A DNA stretch of 64,000 nucleotides, from assembly GCA_025331125.1 (NCBI GenBank), contig JAOALB010000008.1, positions 124,001 through 188,000 on the forward strand, given 5' to 3'. Of the stretch, positions 10,288 through 20,870 are shown piece after piece. The notes beneath the pieces were generated by a model. The model searched no databases and had not been told where the DNA came from. It saw only the letters and a program-made list of their open reading frames with translations. The translations under genes were made by a program, and so were the position numbers. Position 1 is the first letter of the stretch. Every line of letters begins with the position of its first letter. This DNA is from Mycogone perniciosa. Lineage: Eukaryota > Ascomycota > Sordariomycetes > Hypocreales > Hypocreaceae.

Positions 10288-11658
10288 ATGGCCGCCTCCT
10301 CCTCCTCTGGCTCGTCCTTCACTTCCTCCTCTCTCGGCCGTCCGCCCACCTACAGCCGCTCCTACGTCAGTCCCGTCGATTCAACCTGGACGCAGGCTTC
10401 GGCCATATCGACCGTCTCAGCACCCTCCACCGGTGACTCGTTTGCGCAGTCCGTGTCTCTCCGGCCTCTTGATATAGGTCCTCCGGGATATACTGCAACA
10501 ATGTACGGTCAGATGCTGCACCGCGGGCAACATGCCGCTTCCTTCGCTTTCGCTTCGCTCTCAATTTCTGACTTGTTTCTCTCCACACAGAACTCTCTTC
10601 CAAGACACCCCCGAGGAACGTACTGTCTATCTGGGACCCTGGGAGGTGATAGGGTCGGAGCAACGGCGCATTCGCTGGCAATGCAGCTACCAGAACGAGC
10701 TGCTCGAGCATTACCGTCAGTTCGCATCACATCTCTACCCAGGCTTGTGACTACTAACTCCTCATTCTCAGTGTCATCAGATATCCCGTCGGATATTCAT
10801 CCTCATACTCTCCACTCACGCCACCGTCAATTCCACGACTCATCGGACATGGAACGTTTCTTGACCTTTACCGAGCCCCATCGCATCAGATACACCTCGG
10901 ATGAAGGCGTATGCATTCACGACCAGTATATTCAGGTTAGGTACGAATTCACTACCGTCGACGCATCCACTCGATTCCAGGGCGACTTGCGCAGGAAGGA
11001 TCTGGTTGAGTTTTACGACGTCGATGTGGTTTGGACCAACGTTCATGGTCGGACAGATGGTTTTGGAAAGGTCAAGGGCATTGGTGCAATCCAGAGACTC
11101 AAGCTGTGGCGGGACCGCTACACCACATTTCACTCGCTAAGCGTCTTGGCCAACAAGACAGATCACCAATACCGCGAATACGACATTTACCACTTCGACG
11201 GCGAGATTCGGCATCGAGATGATCGTGCGAAGCAGATCCGCCTCACTGTTCATGGCCGCCGAGGAAGTGCGCCCGATGAGGCCCCTCAGCGCCGAATGTC
11301 ATTTGCGCAGCGCATGCGTCCACGAGTACGATCTACTGGACATGCGAACCAGACCAGTCCCGATTTCGGGCCCTCGCACACGGCTGCCGCCATAGATATC
11401 AAGTATCTCTCCATTCAATTCACCAGTCGCCAAGGTAATATCAATACCATGATCATGTCAAGTGCCAAATCACCACAGGAACTAAACAGCTTTGATGAAA
11501 CAGATTACCAGCGGTTCCTCGAGAATTGGGTCTATGCGCATAGCTCTGACCGGGAATTCAATGGAGTCCCGTTTCCTCCGAACCACTTCGAACTACCATC
11601 GCCCGAAATTCCCGCCGGCCAGGGCCTCGACACTATGTCCACTGAAGGACAGGGCTGA
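10288..11658 (+). CDS. Unrecognised protein, 408 residues
   Basis: I do not recognise the family. Exons are 10288-10502, 10591-10715 and 10772-11658; the frame is continuous and both introns end in CAG. The start is the ATG at 10288, with A at -3 and G at +4; the open frame extends a little upstream but only with non-ATG codons. Residues 1-70 are Ser/Thr/Pro-rich and probably disordered. Residues 72-310 look folded, with regular alternation of charged and aromatic residues (for example TVYLGPWEVIGSEQRRIRW and DLVEFYDVDVVWTNVHGR). Residues 310-370 are basic and flexible; a short ordered piece (DIKYLSIQFTS, then FLENWVYAH) follows before the tail. There is no signal peptide, membrane segment or zinc motif. 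The exon 1/2 junction uses a GTACGG donor, chosen because it is the one that keeps frame. Confidence 0.7.
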   Translation: MAASSSSGSSFTSSSLGRPPTYSRSYVSPVDSTWTQASAISTVSAPSTGDSFAQSVSLRPLDIGPPGYTATMYGQMLHRGQHAASFAFASLSISDLFLSTQNSLPRHPRGTYCLSGTLGGDRVGATAHSLAMQLPERAARALPSVRITSLPRLVTTNSSFSVSSDIPSDIHPHTLHSRHRQFHDSSDMERFLTFTEPHRIRYTSDEGVCIHDQYIQVRYEFTTVDASTRFQGDLRRKDLVEFYDVDVVWTNVHGRTDGFGKVKGIGAIQRLKLWRDRYTTFHSLSVLANKTDHQYREYDIYHFDGEIRHRDDRAKQIRLTVHGRRGSAPDEAPQRRMSFAQRMRPRVRSTGHANQTSPDFGPSHTAAAIDIKYLSIQFTSRQGNINTMIMSSAKSPQELNSFDETDYQRFLENWVYAHSSDREFNGVPFPPNHFELPSPEIPAGQGLDTMSTEGQG

Positions 11659-12107
11659 AGCTTCCCGGTTTCCTGACCGAGTCTTGAAGTATTGAATCGA
11701 ACCGTTGGGGCCAGCGGCCAGCATTCACCGTGGATCCCAAATGGTGACGGGTGGCGGCTGCAACGATACTAGGCCTGCAGACCCGAGACGGTGCTGTTTT
11801 CTGCATGACACTTCGGCTGCAACTGTAACCTAACGCCACGGTGGTTCGTTGATTGGCGTGAAACAAAAAGCAACCAAGACGGGCACCCCATGGTGAGCAC
11901 ATGGCGTGGCGTCAGGGAGCTTTGCTATTGGACCCCACCTCACCACGCCCCCCGCGACATCAGGCCATCATACAATGTGTCGTCATGACTAGCTGATGAG
12001 TCTCCCTTGCTATAAAGCGAAAGCTACAATCGAGACACTACTCATGTGTGCTTGTCGGAGATTACCTGTGTCTCATCAACAAATCGATCGACCCCAAAAT
12101 CCAAGCC
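11659..12107. other. Intergenic: promoter of acetate kinase
   Basis: About 450 bp between two genes read in the same direction. The only element I can point to is the TATA-like box listed separately. Confidence 0.5.
12011..12017 (+). promoter_or_regulatory. TATA-like box of acetate kinase gene
   Basis: TATAAAG lies 91-97 bp before the ATG at 12108, a plausible spacing for a TATA box followed by a 50-60 nt leader. No transcription start is visible directly. Confidence 0.5.
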
Positions 12108-13592
12108 ATGAAGGTCATCCTCGCCATCAACGCCGGCTCCAGCTCCGTCAAGATTTCGGTGTATCTGGCCGACAAAAATGCGGCGCCCCGTCAGATCGCC
12201 GAAGCCCAAGTCAACGGCCTCACAGCTCCGCCAGCACAGCTGAAATATTCGCGGGCTGGCGAGACTGTCATTGAGGATAAGGATGTGGACGCCGCCGTCA
12301 AGAGCCAGGATGACGCATTCGCCCTGCTGCTGAAGACGCTAGTCGACGACTCGGAGCTACGAGAGGTCGCATCCAAGAAAGACATTACCATCACTTGCCA
12401 TCGTATAGTCCATGGAGGCGACTATAGCGAGTCTACAATCATTACCAGTGACACCTACCATCATTTGGAGAAACTTAGCGACCTCGCTCCCTTGCACAAT
12501 GGCGCTGCACTGACCATCGTGGACTCGTGCATGAAACAGCTTCCCGACGCCATTAACGTCGCTTGCTTTGACTCGCAGTTTCACACCACGATCCCTCCCC
12601 ACATTTCTACATATCCAATTGATCAGGAGATAGCACGGAAGAATCGCCTGCGCAAGTACGGCTTCCATGGCATTAGCTATGCCTTCATCACTCGGGCTGT
12701 CGCCGACTACCTCGGCAAGGACGCCGACCAACTCAATATCATTGCTCTCCATCTCGGCAGTGGAGCCAGCGCCTGTGCCATAAAAGGCGGCAAAAGCTGG
12801 GACACGAGCATGGGATTAACACCGTTAGCCGGGCTCCCTGGTGCGACCCGCAGCGGAAGCGTAGATCCTAGGTGAGAAAGGCCTCTCGCACTTCGTATTC
12901 TATGTCTGAGGGAGGGCAGAGAATTTGGGGTGAAGGGATAGTGAATGAAGTGGCCCACGCGTGCGACACTCTCACGCATACGAGTCCACATAAGCACTCA
13001 CACACTCACATACACTCACACACGTCATACCCGTGCCGCATTGTCAGTTGACTGATGCCAAAGGGCAAAACGATACAGCCTAGTTTTCCATTACGCTAGC
13101 GACGTGGGCAAGCTCTCCCCAGCTTCAACGGAGCACCTCCACATCTCCAGGGCCGAGGAGATTCTTAATAAGGGCAGCGGTTGGAAGTCCCTCACCGGAA
13201 CCACCAACTTCGGCGTCATCGCCGCCTCCGCCGACAGCGACCCGCAGCACCGTCTCGCCTTTGACCTCTTTGTCGATCGCATCTGTGGCTTTATCGGCAG
13301 CTACTACGTCTCCCTCGCGGGACACGTCGACGCCCTTGTCTTTGCCGGTGGCATTGGCGAGCGCAGCGCAAAGCTCCGCGCTGCGGTCGTCCGCCAGACC
13401 GAATGCCTGGGCTTTGCGCTTGACGAGGCGCTCAACACCGCCCGCGACCCCGCCGCCACCGCCGACACGGCTGCAGTTGCAGTGCGTGACGTGGGTTGTA
13501 AGAAGGCCAGGCGCCGGGTGCTGATTTGTCGGACGGATGAGCAGTTTGAAATGGCCAGGGCTTGCACGGACATAGAGACACTATGGAAATAA
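12108..13592 (+). CDS. ackA: Acetate kinase
   Basis: Interconverts acetate + ATP and acetyl phosphate + ADP in the cytosol. In fungi it usually works with phosphoketolase, which makes acetyl phosphate; no phosphoketolase gene is in this window. Exons 12108-12871 and 13079-13592 encode 425 residues, near the normal 400-420. All ASKHA landmarks are present: N8 in AINAGSSSVK, R99 in CHRIVHGG, D155 in CFDSQFHTTIP, H187 in KYGFHGIS, the HLGSG phosphate loop at 215-219, R248 in ATRSGSVDP and E349 in FAGGIGER. The junction codon falls in SVDPS, restoring the conserved sequence exactly. The start is the ATG directly before the first beta strand; an open frame runs upstream but without an ATG. The 207-nt intron is long for this locus and carries ACACTC repeats. 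Confidence 0.96.
12994..13023. repeat. CACTCA-type microsatellite in acetate kinase intron
   Basis: Degenerate repeats of CACTCACA inside the 12872-13078 intron. Confidence 0.75.
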
Positions 13593-14693
13593 AAATGGAA
13601 AATATAGAAGTAAGAAAGAAATGAGAAGGGGGATCAAGGCCTGAATCAGACTACAGAATGAGAGACTTTTGTGATGTGACTGTGTGATGGAGGGTGGTGC
13701 GTGTCATTATTATCATCATCATTTGTCAACCAAAGGAGGTGGTAAACAAACACCACAGCAATCACAGAGGTGACCAGAAACAGATATACTATTACTTGTT
13801 TATATATAGTACTATCATAATTCATAAAATATATGAGAGAGACTGAAAGAAACAAGGAAAGAAATACATTTCCGACAACAAAAGTGGTATCAATTGAATC
13901 TCAACCGCCTATATCAGCAGCTCGTTTATCCATGAGAGTCTGTCTGTACACCAACTGGCGCGCACGCCGTGCTCTGTCTGCTTGGTCAATACTGCAAGGT
14001 ACGCCCCCAAACAAGTGCTCGCCAAACGCCATGTGCGATAAAATTGCACCACTTCTGCCGCTCCATCACCAAAGACACACTTCCCGGTCGCTTATTACTA
14101 CCGTACTCGTCGTAAATGTATGTGTGTTGGTTGTGTCCCGTATAAAAGAGTCCCGTGCCCAGCTCACAGAACTGGGGCAGGGCTAAATGTGCGCAAAGAG
14201 AAGAGGAAGAGGAAATGTAAAGGAAGAAACTAGAGTGAAAAAAAATGATCAAGAATCTGATCAATCAGATCAGGCCACCCAAGGCGCCGATTGTGTACTA
14301 TTCGCGTCCTTTTGCTTCTGTAGTATTCCTGACATGTCTCCATTATCAAGCAGGAAAAATGGCCTGTTTGAGAAAAAGAAAAGAAAAAGTGAGAGATAGG
14401 GGCCGGAAAAACAATTCCCATCCAAACGCCAACTCCTCCGGCAGGGTGTAATACACCCCTGGCGTGTATTCGTGTATTGTACCAGTAAATCAATATCGGG
14501 AAGCTGATATATGCATAATCACGATGCTCTTTCGCTGAGCGTCAGGGCAATTAATTAAGCATTACGTTTTAGTGTCAACCGGTTTCGAGGTGGTTGCGGT
14601 TGCGGCGGTTTTGTTGTCGATCTGAAGAAGAAAAGAAGCGCCAATCAAGAACGCCACTTTCTGCTCCGTCGGGTCAGGTCGCAGAATTCCTTC
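13593..14693. other. Intergenic between convergent genes
   Basis: 3' flanks of acetate kinase and the C2H2 regulator. It is AT-rich with no supportable gene. A small inverted repeat GGGTGTA-A-TACACCC sits at 14444-14458, followed by GTGTATT copies; it could contribute to transcript ends but nothing proves it. Confidence 0.5.
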
Positions 14694-15569
14694 TCAGACC
14701 CTGCCCTCCTGGCACGCTATGGCCATGGCCAGAGCGTCAAGACCATTGTTGGGCGTCAAGAGAGGACGATTGAGGAGTGGGAGGTCAAGGACGTGCATAT
14801 CGACGCCCGGAGTGCTGGTCGGGGGTGGAAGCGGGGACGTGGGCAAGGGGTAATTCATCTGGTGATGATCGTCCGTCGATTCCCAGCACATTGAGGAATG
14901 GTGGCCCGTGGTGGAGGAGCCGCTGTCACTCGATGTTGAGTTGCGCCGGGACTCAGCCAGTGCTGCCTTAGCAGCACGCTGACTGCTGGAAGAGGAACGA
15001 TTCTTTTCCTTGTAATGGGTTTCCAGGTGCTGCTTCATGTTGTCGGCCCGCGTGAACTTCTTGTGGCATCCTTGGAACGTGCACTGGACCGCCTTTTCTG
15101 CCGTGTGGATCTTGGAGTGCCGCGATGCATGACCCGACGTCGTAAACGTCTTTTCACAACCATGGCTGTCACGGTAGCGGCATGGATACCGCTTGGGCGG
15201 GCGCTCAAGAACAGATGAGGCACCGTTGTCCTCCTCGCACGATGCTGAGCGACTGCAGTCCGCATAGGCTTGGCGCTTCGTGGGTGGTCCGTCATTACTG
15301 TAATCATGGCTGGCGGCATAAACAGGTCCTTGGGCGTAGTTGAAGTCCGCTGAAGGCGTCAATGGCGATAGAGCAGCATTGCTCATCTGTGAGTCGTAGG
15401 AATCCGAGCGCAGGAGCTCTGGTGTGTTGGGGGACGAACAGCCACTAGGGTACAGAGGGCTGGAGTATGTAAAGTTCATGTAGTGGTAGTTGTGAGCTGT
15501 CTTGATCCGGCTGTTGCTGTCGTCGTTGAGAAGCGAGACCTGACGGCCTGCGGCGTCGCGAGCCTGCAT
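14694..15569 (-). CDS. C2H2 zinc-finger regulator, Nrg1-like
   Basis: A single-exon gene for 291 residues, probably a DNA-binding repressor in the nucleus. Two adjacent fingers: C130-x7-C138-x12-H151-x3-H155 and C163-x4-C168-x12-H181-x3-H185. The recognition stretch TFTTSGHASRHSKIHTAEK followed by FTRADNMKQHLETH resembles yeast Nrg1/Nrg2 (FTTSGHLARH...IHTGE... and RxDNxxQHxxTH), glucose-responsive repressors. The first finger has seven residues between its cysteines instead of two to five. The N-terminal 110 residues are Ser/Tyr/Pro-rich; the tail is Ser-rich, then Pro-rich. The ATG at 15569 begins the only long frame. C2H2 identity is firm; orthology to Nrg1 is inferred from the finger sequence alone. 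Confidence 0.88.
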   Translation of the reverse strand: MQARDAAGRQVSLLNDDSNSRIKTAHNYHYMNFTYSSPLYPSGCSSPNTPELLRSDSYDSQMSNAALSPLTPSADFNYAQGPVYAASHDYSNDGPPTKRQAYADCSRSASCEEDNGASSVLERPPKRYPCRYRDSHGCEKTFTTSGHASRHSKIHTAEKAVQCTFQGCHKKFTRADNMKQHLETHYKEKNRSSSSSQRAAKAALAESRRNSTSSDSGSSTTGHHSSMCWESTDDHHQMNYPLPTSPLPPPTSTPGVDMHVLDLPLLNRPLLTPNNGLDALAMAIACQEGRV

Positions 15570-16202
15570 TGTCGTTGATGAAGTAAGCGTTCTGTTGATG
15601 GGTTGTCAAAGAGGTGATGAGTGAAAGAACGACGATGTTATGCGCCGATTATAAACAAATACGACGAGTTTCCTAGACGGGGGAAAGGAGTAATTTCTGC
15701 AAGACCAGATCCGTCGCAATGGGCGAATTCGGCGATAACCTCGATGTCGACAAGGGACTAACAGCGACACGAACAATAGCTGTTTCTAGTCGCAATGGTG
15801 CTGTAAGAGTCACAACGCAGAACGAGTGACACCGGCCACCAAAAAGGCACGCGAATTGGTGTAAATAGAGGGAGTGGGGGGCGATGTGACGCTGAGTTCA
15901 GCAGATCGGCGAATGGCCCTCTTTGGCTTCTTTTTCCAGAATGATTTCCCGGAGAGGTGATACGGTCAGATTTACCAGCTTTACAACTGCCGGGTCGGTC
16001 GTTGGTGAGAGTGGATGAGGGCGTGTGGCAGAAAGAGACGGGCGGCTCTGGGCCTAGTTCGCTGACGTAGATTTTTAGTATGAACAGGGCCGCTTTGTAT
16101 GTCCGGAGACAATAGTTGTGGCGATCCTCACAGTAGAGGCGACTGTTGAGAGAAGGACGCAGAGGATGAGGAGGAGGAGGAGGATCGCAAGCTCTTATTG
16201 GC

Positions 16203-16236
<34 letters not shown>
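16203..16236. repeat. (GA)n microsatellite
   Basis: About 17 GA units in the upstream flank of the C2H2 regulator gene, inside a wider purine-rich zone (16200-16440). Confidence 0.95.
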
Positions 16237-16240
<4 letters not shown>

Positions 16241-18765
16241 TTTGAGGTCCGCGATGGGGGTGCAGAGTGAGAGTATATAATAATATGAGGACGAGAGAGG
16301 GAGTGTTTGCCGTGGGGGAGAAGGAGAGAGAGGAGTGAGAGAGGAGAGTGTGTGGAGAGCGAAGAGTGAAGATGTACTCGTAGATGCGGGTGGAGAGGGA
16401 AAGAGAGCGAGAGAAGAGGGAGGGATGGAGTTTTTGTCCAGACCGGAGTGTCGCAACAGGTATACGTTCATCCCCCATCCCATCCATCCATTGATCGAGG
16501 GATTGAGGGTGTTTGACAAGCAGGGACGAGCGAACCCACTGCTGGCTGCAGCAAACTGCTCCATGCCACTGCTATGCTACTCCGTCCTGGTGCCGCTGCG
16601 ACTGCTAGGTACGAGTACTCATACAGTTCCGCGAGAAGCCCCAGCAGCTCGCATGGGGTGCTTGGCAGGCTTGGGCGGCTTGAGGGGCTTGGTGACAGGG
16701 GGATGGCCACTGGGATTCAGTGGAAGCGCGCAGGGATCCAGGGCCCGGCAGGGGCTCCACTGGCCCATAAGGGGATGCTACAGGGGCGTGTGGGGTCGCC
16801 GGGGTGGCTCCCGATTGTCACTCTGCCGTACCAGGCCTGCGCGGCCTTGTACCTCGTGTGGCTTAACACGTACCTCAAGTACCTCTGCTCCTGCTAGGTA
16901 CGGAGTACTTCATACTCGTAGTGGTATTAGTAGTATTAGGTGGTTCCTCTGGTTGGTCTGATGTCCAGCCAAGCCCTCGCGCTCGCTCTTGGACACACAG
17001 GCGCACGCACGTACACTGTTACTGTTGGCTGTTGATGCATCCGGTGAAGATCCTGTTTCTGGCTCTTTTCGCAGTCAAACGGTAGTCTGCACTGTAATAG
17101 TAGCATGGGAGCTGCAGACCGTGCAATGCTACTCCGTACAGATACACACTTCGTACACGTACATTCATTCATTCATTCCCCCGTTCTGTTTAATAATATT
17201 GACTCTAATTTCCCAATCGCCCCGTTCTTCTCCGTACCGTTGCCCTCTTTCTTTCACCGGTTTCGTTGTTGCATTTCTCCTCTCGTCTCTTCTCTTATCT
17301 TCTCTTCTCTTACGGGCCGTCTGGCCACCAACGCCAGGTATTCCAAGTACCCGCTGTACATACCATCGCAGTGGAGCAATGCCCTGAGTTGGGGTCCCTT
17401 TTTCTTTCCTTGACTGGGGTTGTGAGTGGAGGCTTAAAAAAAGGTACTTATCATCCGGCCGCTCTGGCGTCTTCCGGACCGTGATCTCACCACCAAAATC
17501 TCGATCGCGAGCCCTCACTGCTCTGCGCCAGTGGATCACAGGGCTCTGCCGCGGGAAATGTCAAACCTTCGTTTTTGTGGCACTTGTTGGCCGATTGACG
17601 TCACGTCACCGAGGGCAGCCAAGTGATCACGTCAGGACTCCGTATGCCAACCTGGACAGGGGATTGAACGAAGTATTTCGGACCCCATACGGCAAGGAGC
17701 AGCCGCTCCCGTCCCTCTGATTCCGGGGCTTTTTTTGCGCCATACTCCGTACAGACGTGCCGCATCTTGATGGCCTCACGATGCTACCTTGTGCGGCTCG
17801 CTGCCTTGCTCTCTCTCGTGCGCCCTCGCTTACAGCCGTGCGGAAGGGTGATGGCTGACCACTAAATAGGGGAGGGTGGCACGTTGTTATTATCCTATCT
17901 CCAGCTCGCCTGGCAGCCTCGCCACTGGGGCCAAATGTCACAGCGAACAATAGGCGCGCCATCACAATAAGGGACGAACTTTCATGAAGGCGAAGCCTTG
18001 CCTTCTAGTCTTGATATCCACAGTCACTTTGACCTCACCATGTCGTCATCATGCCCAAAAACCGATGGGCATAGGATCGGATAAGTAGATACTCCGAGTG
18101 CCCACCACACACTTTTCTTCTGCATTCGTATGTGGGAGCAAAATAGTAACAGTCGGCCGGGCTCATTTGACAGGCAAAGGAAATAAAAAATAAACTAAAA
18201 AAAGGCTCCCCTCAAAGCGTGACGAACGAGCCACAACAAGGGACGAAGAAGAAGGCTAACGCCTCATCCAGGGCCGCTCACAGCACTGCTACATTACAAC
18301 AGGGTCCAGCGGCCCATGATCCACCTGTCTCGAGCCGCACAGCCAATAATCGGGAAGATCGAGAAACGCTGACGAGGTAGGTTGGCAGGTACTTTAAGAG
18401 GGACCGATGATCACTTCTGACAGAGCGGCGCACGCCGTATGAATGACGCAGTAGGCCCAGTAGCCAAGATCAACTTTGTTAGAGTGTGTGTCCAATCATG
18501 GCGACTTTTGCTACAGACTGATACCGCCTCGCGTACGAGGCAGATACTGACATGGTACTCGCAGCTACACAAGCACACCCGCAGCACGACACATCCAGTA
18601 CAAGCGCCTACATACGGAGTACGAGACACATCTTGCGGGTGGCGCCAAAATGCCCTAGCTGATGAGGGGGTTGAGCGAAAGATGCAATTCTTGCACAAGG
18701 CAATGGGGTTTCATAGATGCTGTTTTCCTTCTTGCCCCGCTCCGGGGTTGCACCCCTGGAGTGAT

Positions 18766-18783
18766 GTACTTCGTACGAAGTAC
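18766..18783. repeat. 18-bp perfect palindrome
   Basis: GTACTTCGTACGAAGTAC equals its own reverse complement. It is the longest uninterrupted example of the intergenic word family. Confidence 0.95.
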
Positions 18784-18876
18784 TCGGCCATGGATGAAGA
18801 TTGGAGGATTGGCAGAACGCTACCTGTTTGATGTGCTTCTGAGTTGGGTTTTGATCGTCTCTCTCGCACGTTTCTC

Positions 18877-18898
18877 TCTTTCTTTCTTTCTTTCTTTC
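18877..18898. repeat. (TTTC)n microsatellite
   Basis: Five TTTC/CTTT units in intergenic DNA. Confidence 0.9.
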
Positions 18899-20465
18899 CG
18901 CCCACCCCAGTAACTAGGCCGAGGCAACTACGAGTAGACGCTTTAAATTTCATCATACAACGTTACCCGTGCAGATAGAGGTATGTGTGTAGGGTAGTAG
19001 ATAGTACCTACTAGGTAGTAATTTGAGGGTTCAGGAGTTTTCATGGAAACACATGCAATGCAGTACGTGCTGGCGACGTCATTTGAGGGGACACGGGACC
19101 GGGCGAGTTAACTGGACCCCGAGCTCTGCTGTCCGTATGGCCTGTTCGTAATAGTAGTACTAGCAGAATTGGAAGGCAGCAGCAGTAGTTCATTCTGTCC
19201 ATGCCTACCCAACCTTTGTGGCTTTGCGGTGTGCAGATGTGGTAGTTGTACGGAACACTTCTGGAGGTAGCGGTATTAGAATTCCTTTTTTTCTCGGCCC
19301 CAAGGTCGCACACACAAGACATACGAGATTATACGAAGTCGAGATGTATATCAGGTAATACTGTTACTCCGTACATACATTAGTCTCGCAAACACTCCAC
19401 GCTCGCCTTGAGACATTCTTTCCCCATCGCATTCATCAGAGTCAAATCTCTCCTTTTTGACTCAGATGGGAAATATCCCGGTTTCAACAAACGAGCCCGA
19501 ACGACATCCAATTACAAAATCACTTAAAGACATCCAAGCTCTGACTAAATTGAAGTCGGGGCAAATCAACAACGCCATTGGTGTCTTGTTCGGGCAACCA
19601 GCATCTAGAGAGATGAGGGAACCGACGTAATAGGTAGAATGAATCGGCGAATAGAATAGGCGTGGCTAATGGTGGTGGTGTGTGGCTAGTGGTGGAGCGG
19701 CCCTAACTTCAAGGGTCCCTTTCCCTGGTTACCTGCCTTTATTTCCGTTCCTGGAGGGGGAAGAAGAGGAGAAGAATGGGGAAACAAAATGAAAAAAAGA
19801 AGTTTCGTAACGGCGCACATTCCATAATTCGGTGCTGGTATTTGTGTAGGGACGAAGGCACATACCTACTTACCTACTGTACTAAGCTATGATGTATGCG
19901 CTGGGCTGTATTACTTTGTACTTCATAACCAGATGGCGGATGGCAAATGGTCCATGGAAAAGAGGCGAGAATGGCATCAAAGCAGAATTCTCCCATCATA
20001 ATTGCGCAGTGGTGGCGTTTTTTTGTCTTGTGCTTTTTTGCCCGTATCACATTTTTTTTCAAATTTGGTCGGCTTTGTCGGGACATTGGCAAATTGGTTG
20101 CATCAACAAGCCATCATCGATCGCCACCACACCACTTTCAACCTAGACCGAAGATGCAGGTCCTCCTCCTCTTTGTCGAACCTTTGTTTTCTTCACCTAC
20201 AATTTAGGTCGACCTACTAGTTGGTATTGCCTCACCACAGCGACCTCCCCATTGGGCCTTTTGCGATTTTGTTTACTTTTTATTCATTTGTCCAAAGCTA
20301 CCGAGTACGATAACACCACTTCTCATGCACCTTTCCCCTGATAGCGTGATGAAATGCTAGCCCGCGTGCTGGATGGCGCGAGTCAAATGTGATGAACCCA
20401 CGTACCTCAACTTACTCAAACTGCCGGTTGGAAATCGAATGATACGAAAACCAGAATTTTTTTTT

Positions 20466-20492
20466 AAAAAATAAAAAATAAAAAATAAAAAA
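20466..20492. repeat. (AAAAAAT)n repeat
   Basis: Four A-rich heptamers separated by single T residues, directly after a T run; very low complexity. Confidence 0.9.
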
Positions 20493-20698
20493 CGGCCCCG
20501 CCGCAGAGTCAAGTCCAGGTACGAGTACTCTGTCGATCTTCGTCTAAAAGCAAGTTCTGTAGATGCACATGAGACTGCGAAAGATCTGGAATTTTGCGGA
20601 GGGATCGTTAATTTTTCTTTTTGGACCCTTGAACCCTCCCCCTCTTTTCTTTCAAGGACAGGGAGTGCAGGGAAACCACACCCCTGCCCGCACTTCCT

Positions 20699-20721
20699 GC
20701 CCGCCCCGCCCGCCCCGCCCG
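20699..20721. repeat. C-rich (CCCGC)n tract
   Basis: A 23-base run of CCCGCCCCGCC units. The other strand has G triplets and quadruplets that could in principle form a quadruplex. Confidence 0.85.
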
Positions 20722-20856
20722 GCTCCCCAAGCCCTGAGAGGCTGAGACCCCGCTTGACCCACATCGGTAGAGGAAGCTTGGTTAGCTTTTCGAGAGCCTC
20801 GCAGTGTGGCTGATACAGGGTCAGGATTGAGGAAAGGCCAACAGCTGCTCCTCCTC

Positions 20857-20870
20857 TACTCGTACGAGTA
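20857..20870. repeat. 14-bp perfect palindrome
   Basis: TACTCGTACGAGTA equals its own reverse complement; it is another member of the intergenic word family. Confidence 0.95.

Noticed and set aside
15758..16564. 268-codon open frame on the minus strand
   Set aside because: Most of it is translation of a GA/CT microsatellite (Ser-Leu runs); it lies in the upstream flank of the C2H2 regulator.
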